Source of the DNA: Planctomycetota bacterium
Lineage (GTDB): Bacteria > Planctomycetota > Planctomycetia > Pirellulales > Pirellulaceae
DNA length: 64,000 nucleotides
Assembly (NCBI GenBank): GCA_963204915.1
Contig: CAUJHS010000052.1
Coordinates: 1-64,000 of the forward strand
Reading direction: 5' to 3'
The notes under the pieces are model-generated. The model was not told the DNA's origin. It was given only the letters and a program-made list of their open reading frames with translations, and did not search any database. The number at the start of each line of letters is the position of its first letter. Position 1 is the first letter of the stretch. Both the position numbers and the translations under genes were made by a program. Of this stretch, positions 28,826-37,818 are shown one piece after another.

Positions 28826-30430
28826 ATGATTTGTTCATCCCCTCGAGTTCTGGCCCGGCCGGCGTTGGCCGGCTTGGGTTTTCTGGTGTGTGCGTGTTTG
28901 ATATTTGGGCCTGGCGCGGAGACGGCGAAAGCCCAAGCGAAAAAGCCGAACATCCTCGTCATTTGGGGAGACGACATCGGCACATGGAACATCAGCCACA
29001 ACAGCCGCGGCATGATGGGCTACCACACGCCCAACATCGACCGCATTGCGCGAGAGGGCGTGGCCTTTACCGACTACTACGGCCAGCAAAGCTGCACGGC
29101 GGGCCGAGCGGCGTTCATCAGCGGCGCCGTGCCGGTGCGCACGGGTATGACCAAGGTCGGCCTGCCCGGCGCCAAAGAAGGTTGGCAAAAGACTGACGTC
29201 ACGATGGCCACTGTGCTCAAGAGCCTGGGGTACGTCACCGGTCAGTTCGGCAAGAACCATCAGGGCGACCGCGATGAGCACCTGCCTACGATGCACGGCT
29301 TCGATGAGTTCCTGGGCAACCTCTATCACCTCAATGCCGAGGAAGAGCCAGAGAACGAAGACTACCCGGCCGACCTGAAGCTGCCCAACGGCAAGACCTT
29401 CCGCGAAACCTACGGACCGCGCGGCGTGTTGAAGTGCAAAGCCGACGGCAAGGGGGGCCAGACCATCGAGAACACCGGCCCTCTCACCAAAGAGCGAATG
29501 GAAACGATCGACGAGGAAACCCTTGCCGCCGCCAAGGAGTTCATCACGCGCCAGCACGAAGCGGGCAAACCGTTCTTTTGCTGGTGGAACGGCACGCGTA
29601 TGCACTTCCGCACCCACGTCAAGAAGGAGCACCGCCACAAGGGCAACGACGAATACACCGATGGCATGATCGAGCACGACTCGCACGTGGGCGAACTGTT
29701 GAAACTGATCGATGAACTTGGCATTGCCGAGAATACCATCGTCCAGTATTCGACCGACAACGGGCCGCACTACAACACTTGGCCCGACGCGGGCACGATG
29801 CCTTTCCGCAGCGAGAAGAACTCGAACTGGGAAGGAGCCTACCGCGTGCCGTGCTTCGTGCGATGGCCGGGACACTTCAAAGCAAGCGTCACGCTCAACG
29901 GCATTGTGGCTCACGAGGATTGGCTGCCCACGTTCGCCGCGGCGGCCGGCGCGCCCGATATCAAGGACAAGCTGTTGAAGGGTGTCGAGCTGAACGGCCG
30001 TCAGTACAAGAACCACCTCGACGGCTACAACTTGCTCGACTACCTCGGCGGCAAAGCGAAGCAGTCGCCCCGCAACGAGTTTATCTACGTCAACGACGAC
30101 GGCCAGATCGTGGCCATGCGGACGGGCGACTGGAAAGCCGTGTTCCTCGAAAACCGCGGCGTCGCTTTCGGCGTGTGGCGCGAACCCTTCACCGATCTGC
30201 GCGTGCCGTTGCTGTTCAACTTGCGCCGCGATCCCTTCGAGCGCGCGCAGCACAACTCGAACACGTACAACGACTGGTTCCTCGACCGGGTGTTCGTGAT
30301 CGCGCCTATGCAGCAACTGGCCGCACGATTCCTCACGTCGATGAAGGAATACCCGCCGAGCCAGACGCCCGGTTCTTTCAACCTGGAAAAAATCCAGAAG
30401 CAGATCGAAGCGGCCACCAGCGGCCGGTAG
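28826..30430 (+). CDS. Arylsulfatase (sulfatase family, formylglycine-dependent)
   Basis: 534 residues from ATG 28826 with GGAG upstream. A signal peptide (core about 13-28) ends near KAQA. The family start PNILVIWGDDIGTWN gives the metal-binding Asp pair at 49-50. The formylglycine motif is CTAGR at 90-94, within CTAGRAAFISG. This is the C-x-A-x-R variant rather than the commoner C-x-P-x-R, and still has the modifiable Cys and the Arg. Further family blocks are GQFGKNHQGD, TDNGPHYNTWPD and NWEGAYRVPCFVRWPG. Planctomycetes carry many such enzymes to desulfate algal polysaccharides. A matching maturase was not seen in this window. A HAD phosphatase gene follows after 162 bases. Confidence 0.95.
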   Translation: MICSSPRVLARPALAGLGFLVCACLIFGPGAETAKAQAKKPNILVIWGDDIGTWNISHNSRGMMGYHTPNIDRIAREGVAFTDYYGQQSCTAGRAAFISGAVPVRTGMTKVGLPGAKEGWQKTDVTMATVLKSLGYVTGQFGKNHQGDRDEHLPTMHGFDEFLGNLYHLNAEEEPENEDYPADLKLPNGKTFRETYGPRGVLKCKADGKGGQTIENTGPLTKERMETIDEETLAAAKEFITRQHEAGKPFFCWWNGTRMHFRTHVKKEHRHKGNDEYTDGMIEHDSHVGELLKLIDELGIAENTIVQYSTDNGPHYNTWPDAGTMPFRSEKNSNWEGAYRVPCFVRWPGHFKASVTLNGIVAHEDWLPTFAAAAGAPDIKDKLLKGVELNGRQYKNHLDGYNLLDYLGGKAKQSPRNEFIYVNDDGQIVAMRTGDWKAVFLENRGVAFGVWREPFTDLRVPLLFNLRRDPFERAQHNSNTYNDWFLDRVFVIAPMQQLAARFLTSMKEYPPSQTPGSFNLEKIQKQIEAATSGR

Positions 30431-30551
30431 TGGAAACAGGCTCGATGCCGGCGTCCTCCCGGGACCGCGGCGAGTGACTCGCAGCGGAGCTGGCGACCCG
30501 CTCGTCCAGACGCTACGCGCCCGATGAGTTCGCTGCACGTTGAAGACTCGG

Positions 30552-30573
30552 TCGCCAGAGGCCACTCTGGCGA
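30552..30573. promoter_or_regulatory. Perfect 9-bp hairpin upstream of the HAD gene
   Basis: TCGCCAGAG (30552-30560) and its exact complement CTCTGGCGA (30565-30573) enclose a 4-base loop. It lies 120 bases after the sulfatase stop and 19 bases before ATG 30593, so it would sit in the mRNA leader of the HAD gene, or mark the end of the sulfatase transcript. No T run follows, so it is not a typical intrinsic terminator. Confidence 0.6.
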
Positions 30574-30592
30574 ACAATCCTGAAAGGTGATT

Positions 30593-31570
30593 ATGAAAGC
30601 GGTCGCCCATCTCGTCTTGGTCTTGCTGGCGATCGGGAGTCGGCCCGCGAGCGCGGAGGACCCGCTCCCTTCCTGGAACGACACGGCGTCGAAGAAAGCG
30701 ATCGTCGCCTTTGTAGAACGCGTGACGAAGGAGGGATCGGCCGACTTCGTGCCCGTTCCCGAGCGCATCGCCACGTTCGACAACGACGGCACGCTCTGGG
30801 CCGAACAGCCCGTGTACGTTCAGATTCTGTTCGTAGTGGATCGTGTCAAAGCCCTGGCGCCGCAACATCCCGAATGGCGAACCAAGGAGCCGTTCGCCTC
30901 GCTGCTCCAGGGCGATCTGAAAGCCGTGGCCGCTTCGGGGGAAGCTGGCATCGCGGAACTGATGGCGGCCTCGCATTCCGGCATGACCACCGACGAGTTT
31001 TCCCAGACGGTGAGCGACTGGCTGGCGACGGCCCGTCACCCCACGACCGGCAAGCCATTTACCAGCATGGTCTACCAGCCGATGCTGGAACTGCTCGACT
31101 ACCTGCGCGCCCACGGCTTCAAGACGTTCATCGTCTCCGGCGGCGGAATCGAGTTCATGCGCCCTTGGACCGAGAAGGTGTACGGCATTCCTCCCGAGCA
31201 AGTGGTCGGCACAACCGGCGGCTTGAAGCTCGAAATGCGCGACGGCCAACCGGTGCTCGTCAAATTGCCCACGCTCGTCTTGAACGACGACAAGGAAGGC
31301 AAGCCCGTAGGAATCCAGCGTCACATCGGCCGTCGCCCCCTCGCCGCATTTGGCAACTCCGACGGCGACCTCGCCATGCTCCAATGGACAACTTCCGGCT
31401 CCGGGCCGCGTTTCGCGCTAGTTGTCCACCATACCGACGCGGAGCGCGAATGGGCCTACGACCGTGAGTCCCGCATCGGCCGACTCGACAAGGCGCTGGA
31501 CGAAGCGAACGCCAAGGGCTGGACGATCGTCAGCATGAAGGACGACTGGAAAACAATCTTCCCGCAATGA
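30593..31570 (+). CDS. Exported HAD-superfamily phosphatase
   Basis: 325 residues. GTG 30587 is two codons earlier in frame; ATG 30593 follows GAAAGG at a suitable distance. MKAVAHLVLVLLAIGSRPASA is a Sec signal. HAD motif I is FDNDGTLW with the nucleophile Asp 63 and the acid/base Asp 65. Motif II is VSGGGIEFM, motif III lysine lies around the VKLPTLVLNDDKEGK stretch, and motif IV is FGNSDGDLAML. The architecture resembles SerB-like C1-capped enzymes, but it is exported, so it acts on external phosphate esters. It follows the sulfatase in the same direction. Confidence 0.9.
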   Translation: MKAVAHLVLVLLAIGSRPASAEDPLPSWNDTASKKAIVAFVERVTKEGSADFVPVPERIATFDNDGTLWAEQPVYVQILFVVDRVKALAPQHPEWRTKEPFASLLQGDLKAVAASGEAGIAELMAASHSGMTTDEFSQTVSDWLATARHPTTGKPFTSMVYQPMLELLDYLRAHGFKTFIVSGGGIEFMRPWTEKVYGIPPEQVVGTTGGLKLEMRDGQPVLVKLPTLVLNDDKEGKPVGIQRHIGRRPLAAFGNSDGDLAMLQWTTSGSGPRFALVVHHTDAEREWAYDRESRIGRLDKALDEANAKGWTIVSMKDDWKTIFPQ

Positions 31571-31776
31571 TCCGGGGGACGATGCGAAGCGCGGCGACCG
31601 CCGCCGTGAAATGCCCGCACATTTGCGAGAATAGAACGGGAAGCTACGTCTCCTCTTCTCCATGAGCGAAAGGCTCCCTAGCATACGACAAACCGAATTT
31701 GTCCCGCCGTCGCCTTGCAAAATTCGCACGACGTTTACGCAATTCGTTCCTCAGTACGCGGCCGTGAGAGGGAGCC

Positions 31777-32316
31777 ATGCACGATTGGAATGTGATCGCA
31801 GTGGTCAAAGAACATCGCTTCAAGGCGGCTTGCCAACTTCTTGAACCGTTAGGCGAGGTTCGCAGCACGCGGTTTTACAACGTCCTCGCTGTGAAAGTCG
31901 AGGACGTGCAAACGTTTCTCGAAACGCTGCGTGAATGGATGGCGAATTATCCCGAAACCGCGGAGGTGCTCTCGCGCGTGGGACCGGTTCAGCACGCGTT
32001 CCCATTTGAATCGCCCGAGGAGTTCGAAACAGCGGCGAAGGAGACGGTCGCACAGTATGTGCCGCAACTTGCCGGCAGAAGTTTTCACGTGCGCATGCAT
32101 CGACGCGGTTGGAAAGGCCGTATGGAGACTCCGGCCCAAGAACGACTTCTCGGAGACTTCTTGTTCGAACAGCTCCGCTCTACCGAATCGCCCGCGACGG
32201 TGACGTTTCACGATCCCGACGTAATCATCGCCATCGAAACCTTAAACACGCGCGGCGGCGCCGCCTACTGGAGCCGCGAAGATCTCACGCGGTACCCCTT
32301 CCTCAAGCTCGACTAA
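31777..32316 (+). CDS. THUMP-domain protein (Tan1-like)
   Basis: 179 residues from ATG 31777 with GAGGGAG five bases upstream. The sequence matches the THUMP fold of the Tan1/RNA-binding type: an N-terminal ferredoxin-like half (VKEHRFKAACQLLEPLGEVRSTRFYNVLAV) followed by SFHVRMHRRGWKGRMETPAQERLLGDFLFEQL and the C-terminal TVTFHDPDVIIAIETLNTRGGAAYWSREDL. In archaea and eukaryotes such stand-alone THUMP proteins help acetylate cytidine 12 of tRNA; a similar tRNA-binding role is likely here, but the acetyltransferase partner is not in the window. The next gene, an archaeal-type MAT, starts 16 bases after the stop, so both are in one transcript. Confidence 0.87.
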   Translation: MHDWNVIAVVKEHRFKAACQLLEPLGEVRSTRFYNVLAVKVEDVQTFLETLREWMANYPETAEVLSRVGPVQHAFPFESPEEFETAAKETVAQYVPQLAGRSFHVRMHRRGWKGRMETPAQERLLGDFLFEQLRSTESPATVTFHDPDVIIAIETLNTRGGAAYWSREDLTRYPFLKLD

Positions 32317-32332
32317 GTCGCTCAAGATCGCC

Positions 32333-33562
32333 ATGGCCGCCAAGGAAATTCACATCGACTCGCTCTCCGGCGCCGCACTGGGCCGTCAGGAGAATGAGTA
32401 CGTCGAACGCAAGGGACTGGGGCATCCCGACTCAATTTCCGACGCCGTGATGGAGTCGATCTCTGTCGCGTTGAGCCAGGCGTACTTGGAGACCGCCGGC
32501 CGCGTACTACACCACAACCTTGATAAGGGGCTTCTCGTCGCCGGCCAGTCCACGCCCAAACTCGGCGGCGGAAGTATCAAGGCGCCCATGCGGTTGGTGA
32601 TCGGCGACCGCGCTACGGAACAATTCGGCGAACGGCGGATCCCCGTCGCAGAAATTGTTGAAACGACCGCGCGGCAATGGTTCCAGCAAAACTTGCGATG
32701 CGTCGACTCCCGTGCGCACCTCGTCCTTCAGAACGAACTACAGCCCGGCTCGGCCGAGTTAGTGGGCATCTTTGAAACTCAACCCGCAGGGACCTCGGGA
32801 ATCTATACCGCAAACGACACCTCGGCGGCGGTGGGATATGCGCCGCTCACGGAAACCGAGCGGCTCGTGCTCGCGGCCGAACACTTCCTCAACTCGCACG
32901 ATTTCAAACAGCAGTTTCCCGAGACGGGCGAAGACGTCAAGGTCATGGCGGTCCGTCGCGGACGTACGTTGCATTTGACCGTCGCGATGGCGTTCGTCGA
33001 CCGGTATCTCTGGGAGGAAGCGACCTACTTTCACCGCAAGGCCGCCGCCCAACAATCGCTCACGGAATTCTTAGAGACCAAACTGCACAACCTGGATCGT
33101 GTGGAAACGGCCGTGAACACGTTGGATCAGCCGGGGCGCGGTCTCGACGGGATGTATCTGACCGTGCTGGGCACTTCGGCCGAAAGCGCCGACGGCGGAC
33201 AAGTAGGACGCGGCAACCGAGTCAATGGCCTCATTAGCCTCTGCCGCCCAATGACCCTGGAGGCGGCTGCCGGCAAAAACCCCGTAAGTCATGTGGGCAA
33301 AATCTATAACGTGCTATCGCATCATATCGCCAACACCATTTATCACTCGGTCGAGGGTGTGGAGGAAGTTTACGTGTGGCTAGTCAGCCAAATCGGACAG
33401 CCACTCGACGAGCCGTGGTTCGCCTCGGCGCGGCTTGCCTTGGCACCCGGCGTCACGCTGGACGATGTGCGCCCGAAAGTGAGTGAGATCATTCAACACG
33501 AAATCGCCGGAGCCGCCGCCTTTACCGCTCGCCTGATTCGTGGAGAACTGCCCGTGTGTTAA
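32333..33562 (+). CDS. Methionine adenosyltransferase, archaeal type
   Basis: 409 residues making S-adenosylmethionine from ATP and methionine. It belongs to the archaeal-type family rather than the bacterial MetK family. The diagnostic blocks are VERKGLGHPDSISDAV near residue 25, LHHNLDKGLLVAGQSTPKLGGG near 60, and APLTETERLVLAAEHFLNS. GEDVKVMAVRRG, the very conserved VGRGNRVNGLISLCRPM and AAAGKNPVSHVGKIYN, and EEVYVWLVSQIGQPLDEP near the C-terminus complete the set. Length agrees with archaeal enzymes of about 400 residues. It sits directly after the THUMP gene. Whether the organism also has a bacterial MetK cannot be seen here. Confidence 0.95.
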   Translation: MAAKEIHIDSLSGAALGRQENEYVERKGLGHPDSISDAVMESISVALSQAYLETAGRVLHHNLDKGLLVAGQSTPKLGGGSIKAPMRLVIGDRATEQFGERRIPVAEIVETTARQWFQQNLRCVDSRAHLVLQNELQPGSAELVGIFETQPAGTSGIYTANDTSAAVGYAPLTETERLVLAAEHFLNSHDFKQQFPETGEDVKVMAVRRGRTLHLTVAMAFVDRYLWEEATYFHRKAAAQQSLTEFLETKLHNLDRVETAVNTLDQPGRGLDGMYLTVLGTSAESADGGQVGRGNRVNGLISLCRPMTLEAAAGKNPVSHVGKIYNVLSHHIANTIYHSVEGVEEVYVWLVSQIGQPLDEPWFASARLALAPGVTLDDVRPKVSEIIQHEIAGAAAFTARLIRGELPVC

Positions 33563-33938
33563 GACACGCTGAGTTCCCAATGTGGCTTCTCGAGCCGATG
33601 CTCGCTGAGACAAGGAACACACTTTCGGCCAAGGTTTTCCGTGCGTATCCGCACAGACGATGCGCTGACACGCGCAGTTGGAGTCTTATCTCGGTTGCAA
33701 AACATCACGTTTCTGCCTGTTTGGCGGCAATTACGGACGTTCGCCTGCGAGGAACAAGAAGTGCAAGACGGTTGGCCGTCGCGCAGGAAACGATGAGTGT
33801 AGTGCTGCGCACGTTCGATGGAAACGCGGGGCGAACGACCGCGGCGGTGATGCGCGAACGCGCAAACTTGACGATGAAGGCCCGAAGACGGTCGGAAGAG
33901 ACTTCGAAATTCGCCTTCGGACGATTCGAGGAGAAATC
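33563..33938. other. 376-bp stretch without a supported gene
   Basis: Only short Arg-rich frames occur on the + strand and none has an RBS or motif. No SAM riboswitch-like structure was noticed near the MAT gene. The last bases hold GAGGAG, the ribosome binding site of the glycosidase gene. Confidence 0.55.
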
Positions 33939-35246
33939 ATGAACCTCCGCATCGAAAGTTGGCGGCTCTGTTGCGTGGTGTTAACCGGCAGCCTGGTGTG
34001 GACCACGGCAGCGGCCGCGGACGAAGCCCCGCAGTGGCGAATCTTCCAAACTGACAACGGTTGGCGGCTGCTGAAAGATGAGCAACCGGTTTATCTCCAG
34101 GGCGCGGTCGGTAGTAGCCATTGGGACGTGCTCAGGGCCTGCGGCGGTAACGCGGTTCGCGTGAACGCCAATAAGAAGAACCTGGACGAAGCCCATTACC
34201 ACCGTCTCATGGTCATGGCGAACTTGCCCGTGCGCGGCGAGCGGAACGGCATGAACTGGGGCGATGCTGAACAAGTCGACGACCAGAAACGCAAAGTCCT
34301 TGCGGTAGTCGAAGAACTGAGGGGCCATCCGGCTTTGCTGTTCTGGGCGGTAGGAAACGAATTGGACCACATCCCCGGCGAAAAGTCGCACCATCCACAA
34401 CTTTGGAAACGACTGAACGAATTGGCGGCCGCCATCAAGCAGATTGACGCCAGACATCCGGTGCTGACGGTGGTCGGCACAGGCCGCTACCAGGAGAAGG
34501 TGCAACACATCGCCCGCGACTGCCCGGACTTTGACCTGCTGGGGATCAATAGCTACGGCGATCTTGCCTCAGTCACCACGCAAACTCGCGAGCACTGGCC
34601 GAAGCCCTACGTAATCGCCGAGTGGGGACCGACGGGGCATTGGCAGGTTCCGAAAACCAAGTGGGGCGCCCCGCGAGAGCAAACGAGCAGCGAGAAAGCC
34701 AACATCATCGGCGATCGATATCAAACGATTATCTTGGCCGACAAGACGCATTGCTTGGGGTCGTTCATCTTCTATTGGAGCGAGAAGCAGGAAACGACGC
34801 ACACGTGGTACGGACTCTTTTATGGCGGTCTGCGCACCGAGTCGATCGACGTGATGCAGCGTGCTTGGAGCGGCGCCTGGCCGAAGAACCGCGCGCCCGG
34901 CGTTCAGGGCCTTGCCATCGAAGGTTTCTCCGATCCCCGTGCGGTGTACCTTCGCCCAGCGCAGTCGTATCGCGCTGGAGTCCAAGCGACCGACCCCGAA
35001 TCTGATCCGCTGACGTTCGCTTGGAGTATCCGTCCCGAAGTCGAGATTCCCCCGGACTCTTACGCGGGAAGCAAAGAACAGCCCGCGAAAACCCTTGAGG
35101 GACTGATTCGCAATCCTGGAAGCTCGCAAATTAACTTCACGGCGCCGCAAACGGCAGGCCCCTATCGGCTATTTGTCACGATTGCCGACGGACAAGGGAA
35201 CGTCGCGTATGGGAATATTCCGTTCTTCGTGACAACGCCTGAGTAA
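33939..35246 (+). CDS. Exported GH2-like (clan A TIM-barrel) glycosidase
   Basis: 435 residues from ATG 33939, six bases after GAGGAG. A signal peptide (core about 10-27) ends TAAAADEA. The catalytic barrel has the usual clan A signatures: LFWAVGNELDH with N140-E141 (acid/base) and YVIAEWGPTG with E228 (nucleophile). The intervening NSYGDL motif is as in GH2 TIM-barrel proteins, but the N-terminal sugar-binding and Ig-like domains of beta-galactosidases are absent. A C-terminal beta-sandwich, about 350-435 (GVQATDPESDPLTFAWSI), resembles a PKD or Ig-like domain. It probably cleaves an exported beta-glycan. Substrate cannot be read from sequence. Confidence 0.85.
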   Translation: MNLRIESWRLCCVVLTGSLVWTTAAAADEAPQWRIFQTDNGWRLLKDEQPVYLQGAVGSSHWDVLRACGGNAVRVNANKKNLDEAHYHRLMVMANLPVRGERNGMNWGDAEQVDDQKRKVLAVVEELRGHPALLFWAVGNELDHIPGEKSHHPQLWKRLNELAAAIKQIDARHPVLTVVGTGRYQEKVQHIARDCPDFDLLGINSYGDLASVTTQTREHWPKPYVIAEWGPTGHWQVPKTKWGAPREQTSSEKANIIGDRYQTIILADKTHCLGSFIFYWSEKQETTHTWYGLFYGGLRTESIDVMQRAWSGAWPKNRAPGVQGLAIEGFSDPRAVYLRPAQSYRAGVQATDPESDPLTFAWSIRPEVEIPPDSYAGSKEQPAKTLEGLIRNPGSSQINFTAPQTAGPYRLFVTIADGQGNVAYGNIPFFVTTPE

Positions 35247-35355
35247 GCGACTTCGAAACGGCCGGATCTCGACCCTAGAACCGGTTCCGCTTGATCACTC
35301 AAATCTCCCGTCGCGTGCGGACCCGCGCGACGCCAACTACAAAGGAAGCCCGGCA

Positions 35356-36678
35356 ATGAACACACGACATCGAATCACTCGGCGCCGCTTCTTGCGCCGC
35401 AGTACCGCAGTTGCGGCGACTGCGGTTGCCGTTCCCGCGTTGATTCCTCGCCATGTGCTCGGCTAGGCCCAAGCCCCCGGGGCGAACGACCAAATTGTGC
35501 TGGGCATCATCGGCATGGGAGTCCGCGGCGATCAGTTGGCGCTCAATATTCCCTCGTCTGGGCGAGTCGCGGCGATATGCGATGCCGATGCGCGCAAGAC
35601 TGCCGCGGCCACGCAAAAGCATCGGGCCGATTGGAAGATTTATCAAGATTATCGCAAGCTGCTCGAACAGCGCGACTTGGACGCCGTGATCGTCGCGGCT
35701 TGCGATCATCATCACGTGCACGCCAGCATTCTGGCCTGCCAGGCCGGCAAAGATGTGTACTGCGAAAAACCCCTCTCGTTGTACGTGCGAGAGGGCCGAG
35801 CGCTGGTCACCGCCGCGCGCAAGTATGGTCGCGTGGTGCAAACCGGCACGCAACAGCGAACCATGGAAATGAACCGCTTTGCCTGCGAGTTCGTTCGCGG
35901 CGGAGGTATCGGGAAGATCCACGCCGTCGAGTGCGTTAACTTCTCCGGGCCAACTCCGTATCCCCTCGCTGGTTTGCCTGCCGAACCTGTTCCCGCAGGT
36001 GTCGACTGGGACCTCTGGCAAGGCCAGGCCCCGGAACATCCCTTCAACCGCAAGTTGTTCGCACACTGGACCGACGGTGTGGGCGGCTGGTGGGGAAACT
36101 GGCGAGATTATTCCAATTCCCAACTGACCGGCATGGGCTCCCATGCGTACGACATGGTGCAATACGCTTTGGGCATGGATGAAACTGGGCCGGTCGAACT
36201 TTGGCCGGTCGAGGAAGGTCCGAAGGCGCGTCTGCGGTTCCGCTACGCCAACGGAATTGAAGTGCGGCTCAGTTTTCCTGACGAGGAGCCCCGCCGCGGG
36301 CCGCAATTAGGCGCAATCTTCGTGGGCGACGGGTGCAAGATCGAAATCAATCGCAATAAATTCACCACCAATCCTCCCGACTTTATTTCGAACCCGCCCG
36401 ACCTGCAACTGGCCGAGAAATGGGAAGGCGATGGTTGGGTCGCCAAAGGGCACGTGGAGAACTGGTTCGACTGTATCCGCACGCGCGACAAACCGAACGC
36501 CGATGTTGAAATCGGGCACCGCACAGCCTCGCTCTGTCAACTGTTGGGGATTACGAGACAACTCGGCCGACGCCTCAAGTGGGATCCAGAACAGGAAATC
36601 TTCCCGGGCGACGAAGAAGCGAACGCGCTGCTCGACCGGCCGCGGCGCCAAGGTTGGGAATTGCCGAATCTGGCCTAA
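35356..36678 (+). pseudogene. Gfo/Idh/MocA oxidoreductase interrupted by an in-frame amber codon
   Basis: ATG 35356, with AAGGAAG upstream, opens a frame encoding a Tat signal (TRRRFLRRSTAVAATAVAV ending PRHVLG). At codon 37 (35464-35466) TAG interrupts it. The same frame then continues, without any other stop, for 403 codons of a complete oxidoreductase: Rossmann motif GIIGMGVRGDQ, DAVIVAACDHHHV, CEKPLSLYVREG, DWDLWQGQAPEHP and GLGSHAYD-like GMGSHAYDMVQ. The codon between signal and mature domain in relatives is commonly Gly, Gln or Arg, so a single C-to-T change of CAG is the likely cause. A GTG at 35497 could restart translation but would remove the signal and the linker before the first strand. 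So this is a recent pseudogene, a sequencing error or a readthrough gene. Confidence 0.85.
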
Positions 36679-36792
36679 TGTTTCGACAGGTTCGCGCCGC
36701 CTGCCTTTGTCGCTTGCCACCGAGGGAGGAATTGGGCGCCGCCCTGCCAGCAATGTTTTCCTCATGCCTGCGTTGCCGTGCTCCACACGAGT

Positions 36793-37566
36793 TTACCGAG
36801 TGTCGGCCGGTGGAGCGTCTACTTCAGCGCGCCAAAGCTTGGCGTGCATTTGGTAGCCGGCCGGATCGAGTTCTTGCAATTCGGAACGCACGAAGGGGAA
36901 GAAGTCGTTCGTGCCGAAGTACGCCTCGGCCGTTTCTGCAAAGTACTCCATGGGGTTGGTGGTTGCGTACGCTTGGCGCTTGTTCCCGTCGATGTGCAAG
37001 ACCCGGTGATAAAGGTCTTGATCCTTTGCATTGCGAAACGCCGCTTGAACCTCAGGATTTTCAAACCCACGGTCGAGGAACTGATGGTGATACGCATGGG
37101 CCAACTCATGCAGCACCATCCACGGTTGGGCGCGCGTCCAGGATAAAAACGTTTCCGCGTTGGCCACTTCCACGCAGCGCGCCTTTTCGGGATTCATGTC
37201 GTGCTCGCGCAGCCAGCCTGCATCGGGATGATACGCCATGCACGGGTGATGCGGCTCATCTTTCTCCACCCAGATCGTCACTTGGCGCAGCTTCTCCAAG
37301 GCTGACGCCGGAATCACGCGCGCGACTTGATAAAGTTGATGCCGCAACAACGTCAGGGTTGGCTCGGCCAATGCCGCATCTTCCAACAAGTTCCGATTGA
37401 CCAGCACGCGCCAGCCTTCCAGGGTTTGCGCTTCGTACTGGGACATGGGATCATACGGCGTTGGCGTCTCGGGCGCGTCATCCGCCCGCGCTGCACTCAC
37501 AGTCCCCACGAGCGTTCCTATGGCCAGAAGAATCGCCACAAAACGTCCTATCAAATTGAGCTGCAT
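36793..37566 (-). CDS. Exported zinc metallopeptidase (gluzincin-like)
   Basis: 257 residues from ATG 37566; upstream in-frame starts at 37596 and 37668 add residues before a clear signal peptide (MQLNLIGRFVAILLAIGTLV, ending SAARA). The zinc motif is HELAH at 153-157 in the setting WMVLHELAHAYHHQ. A second-helix glutamate motif NPMEYFAETAEAYFG contains E207 and E211, one of which may be the third zinc ligand as in gluzincins such as thermolysin or anthrax lethal factor. Two cysteines and CMAYHPDAGWLREH precede the motif. The protein is likely a periplasmic peptidase. It lies convergent to the interrupted oxidoreductase and divergent from the DUF1080 gene. Confidence 0.85.
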   Translation of the reverse strand: MQLNLIGRFVAILLAIGTLVGTVSAARADDAPETPTPYDPMSQYEAQTLEGWRVLVNRNLLEDAALAEPTLTLLRHQLYQVARVIPASALEKLRQVTIWVEKDEPHHPCMAYHPDAGWLREHDMNPEKARCVEVANAETFLSWTRAQPWMVLHELAHAYHHQFLDRGFENPEVQAAFRNAKDQDLYHRVLHIDGNKRQAYATTNPMEYFAETAEAYFGTNDFFPFVRSELQELDPAGYQMHAKLWRAEVDAPPADTR

Positions 37567-37697
37567 GGTTCTTCTGGTTGTCGATCGTGCGTTCATTCGC
37601 AGTCCAAGGACGACAGCCGTCGGTAGATGCGACAAGGTATTAAAGCCCGCCACGGCATACAACGTCAAACATTAACTTGCGAGTCAGAACCTTTCCA

Positions 37698-37733
37698 GCG
37701 GGAGAATCAGGGCGGAAAACGGTATTCTCCCGC
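37698..37733. repeat. 10-bp perfect inverted repeat in a divergent intergenic region
   Basis: GCGGGAGAAT (37698-37707) and its exact complement ATTCTCCCGC (37724-37733) flank a 16-base spacer. The element lies between the divergent metallopeptidase and DUF1080 genes, 85 bases before the DUF1080 start. It has no T run, so an operator or a leader structure is more likely than a terminator. Confidence 0.6.
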
Positions 37734-37818
37734 GGCCTACTCGCGTTGGCGCGCCGCTCCGATTAGGTTGGTGAGGACATTCTCGCACACCTGATCCTTC
37801 CTGCCAGGAGCCCGCCTT

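Noticed and set aside
28835..31384. 849-codon open frame on the - strand
   Set aside because: It lies antisense to the sulfatase and HAD genes, whose motifs (CTAGR, DNDGT) are clear. Its composition is typical of a GC-rich shadow frame and no family motif was seen.
32317..32332. SAM riboswitch or leader before the MAT gene
   Set aside because: Only 16 bases separate the two genes, and nothing in the upstream leader resembles a known SAM motif.
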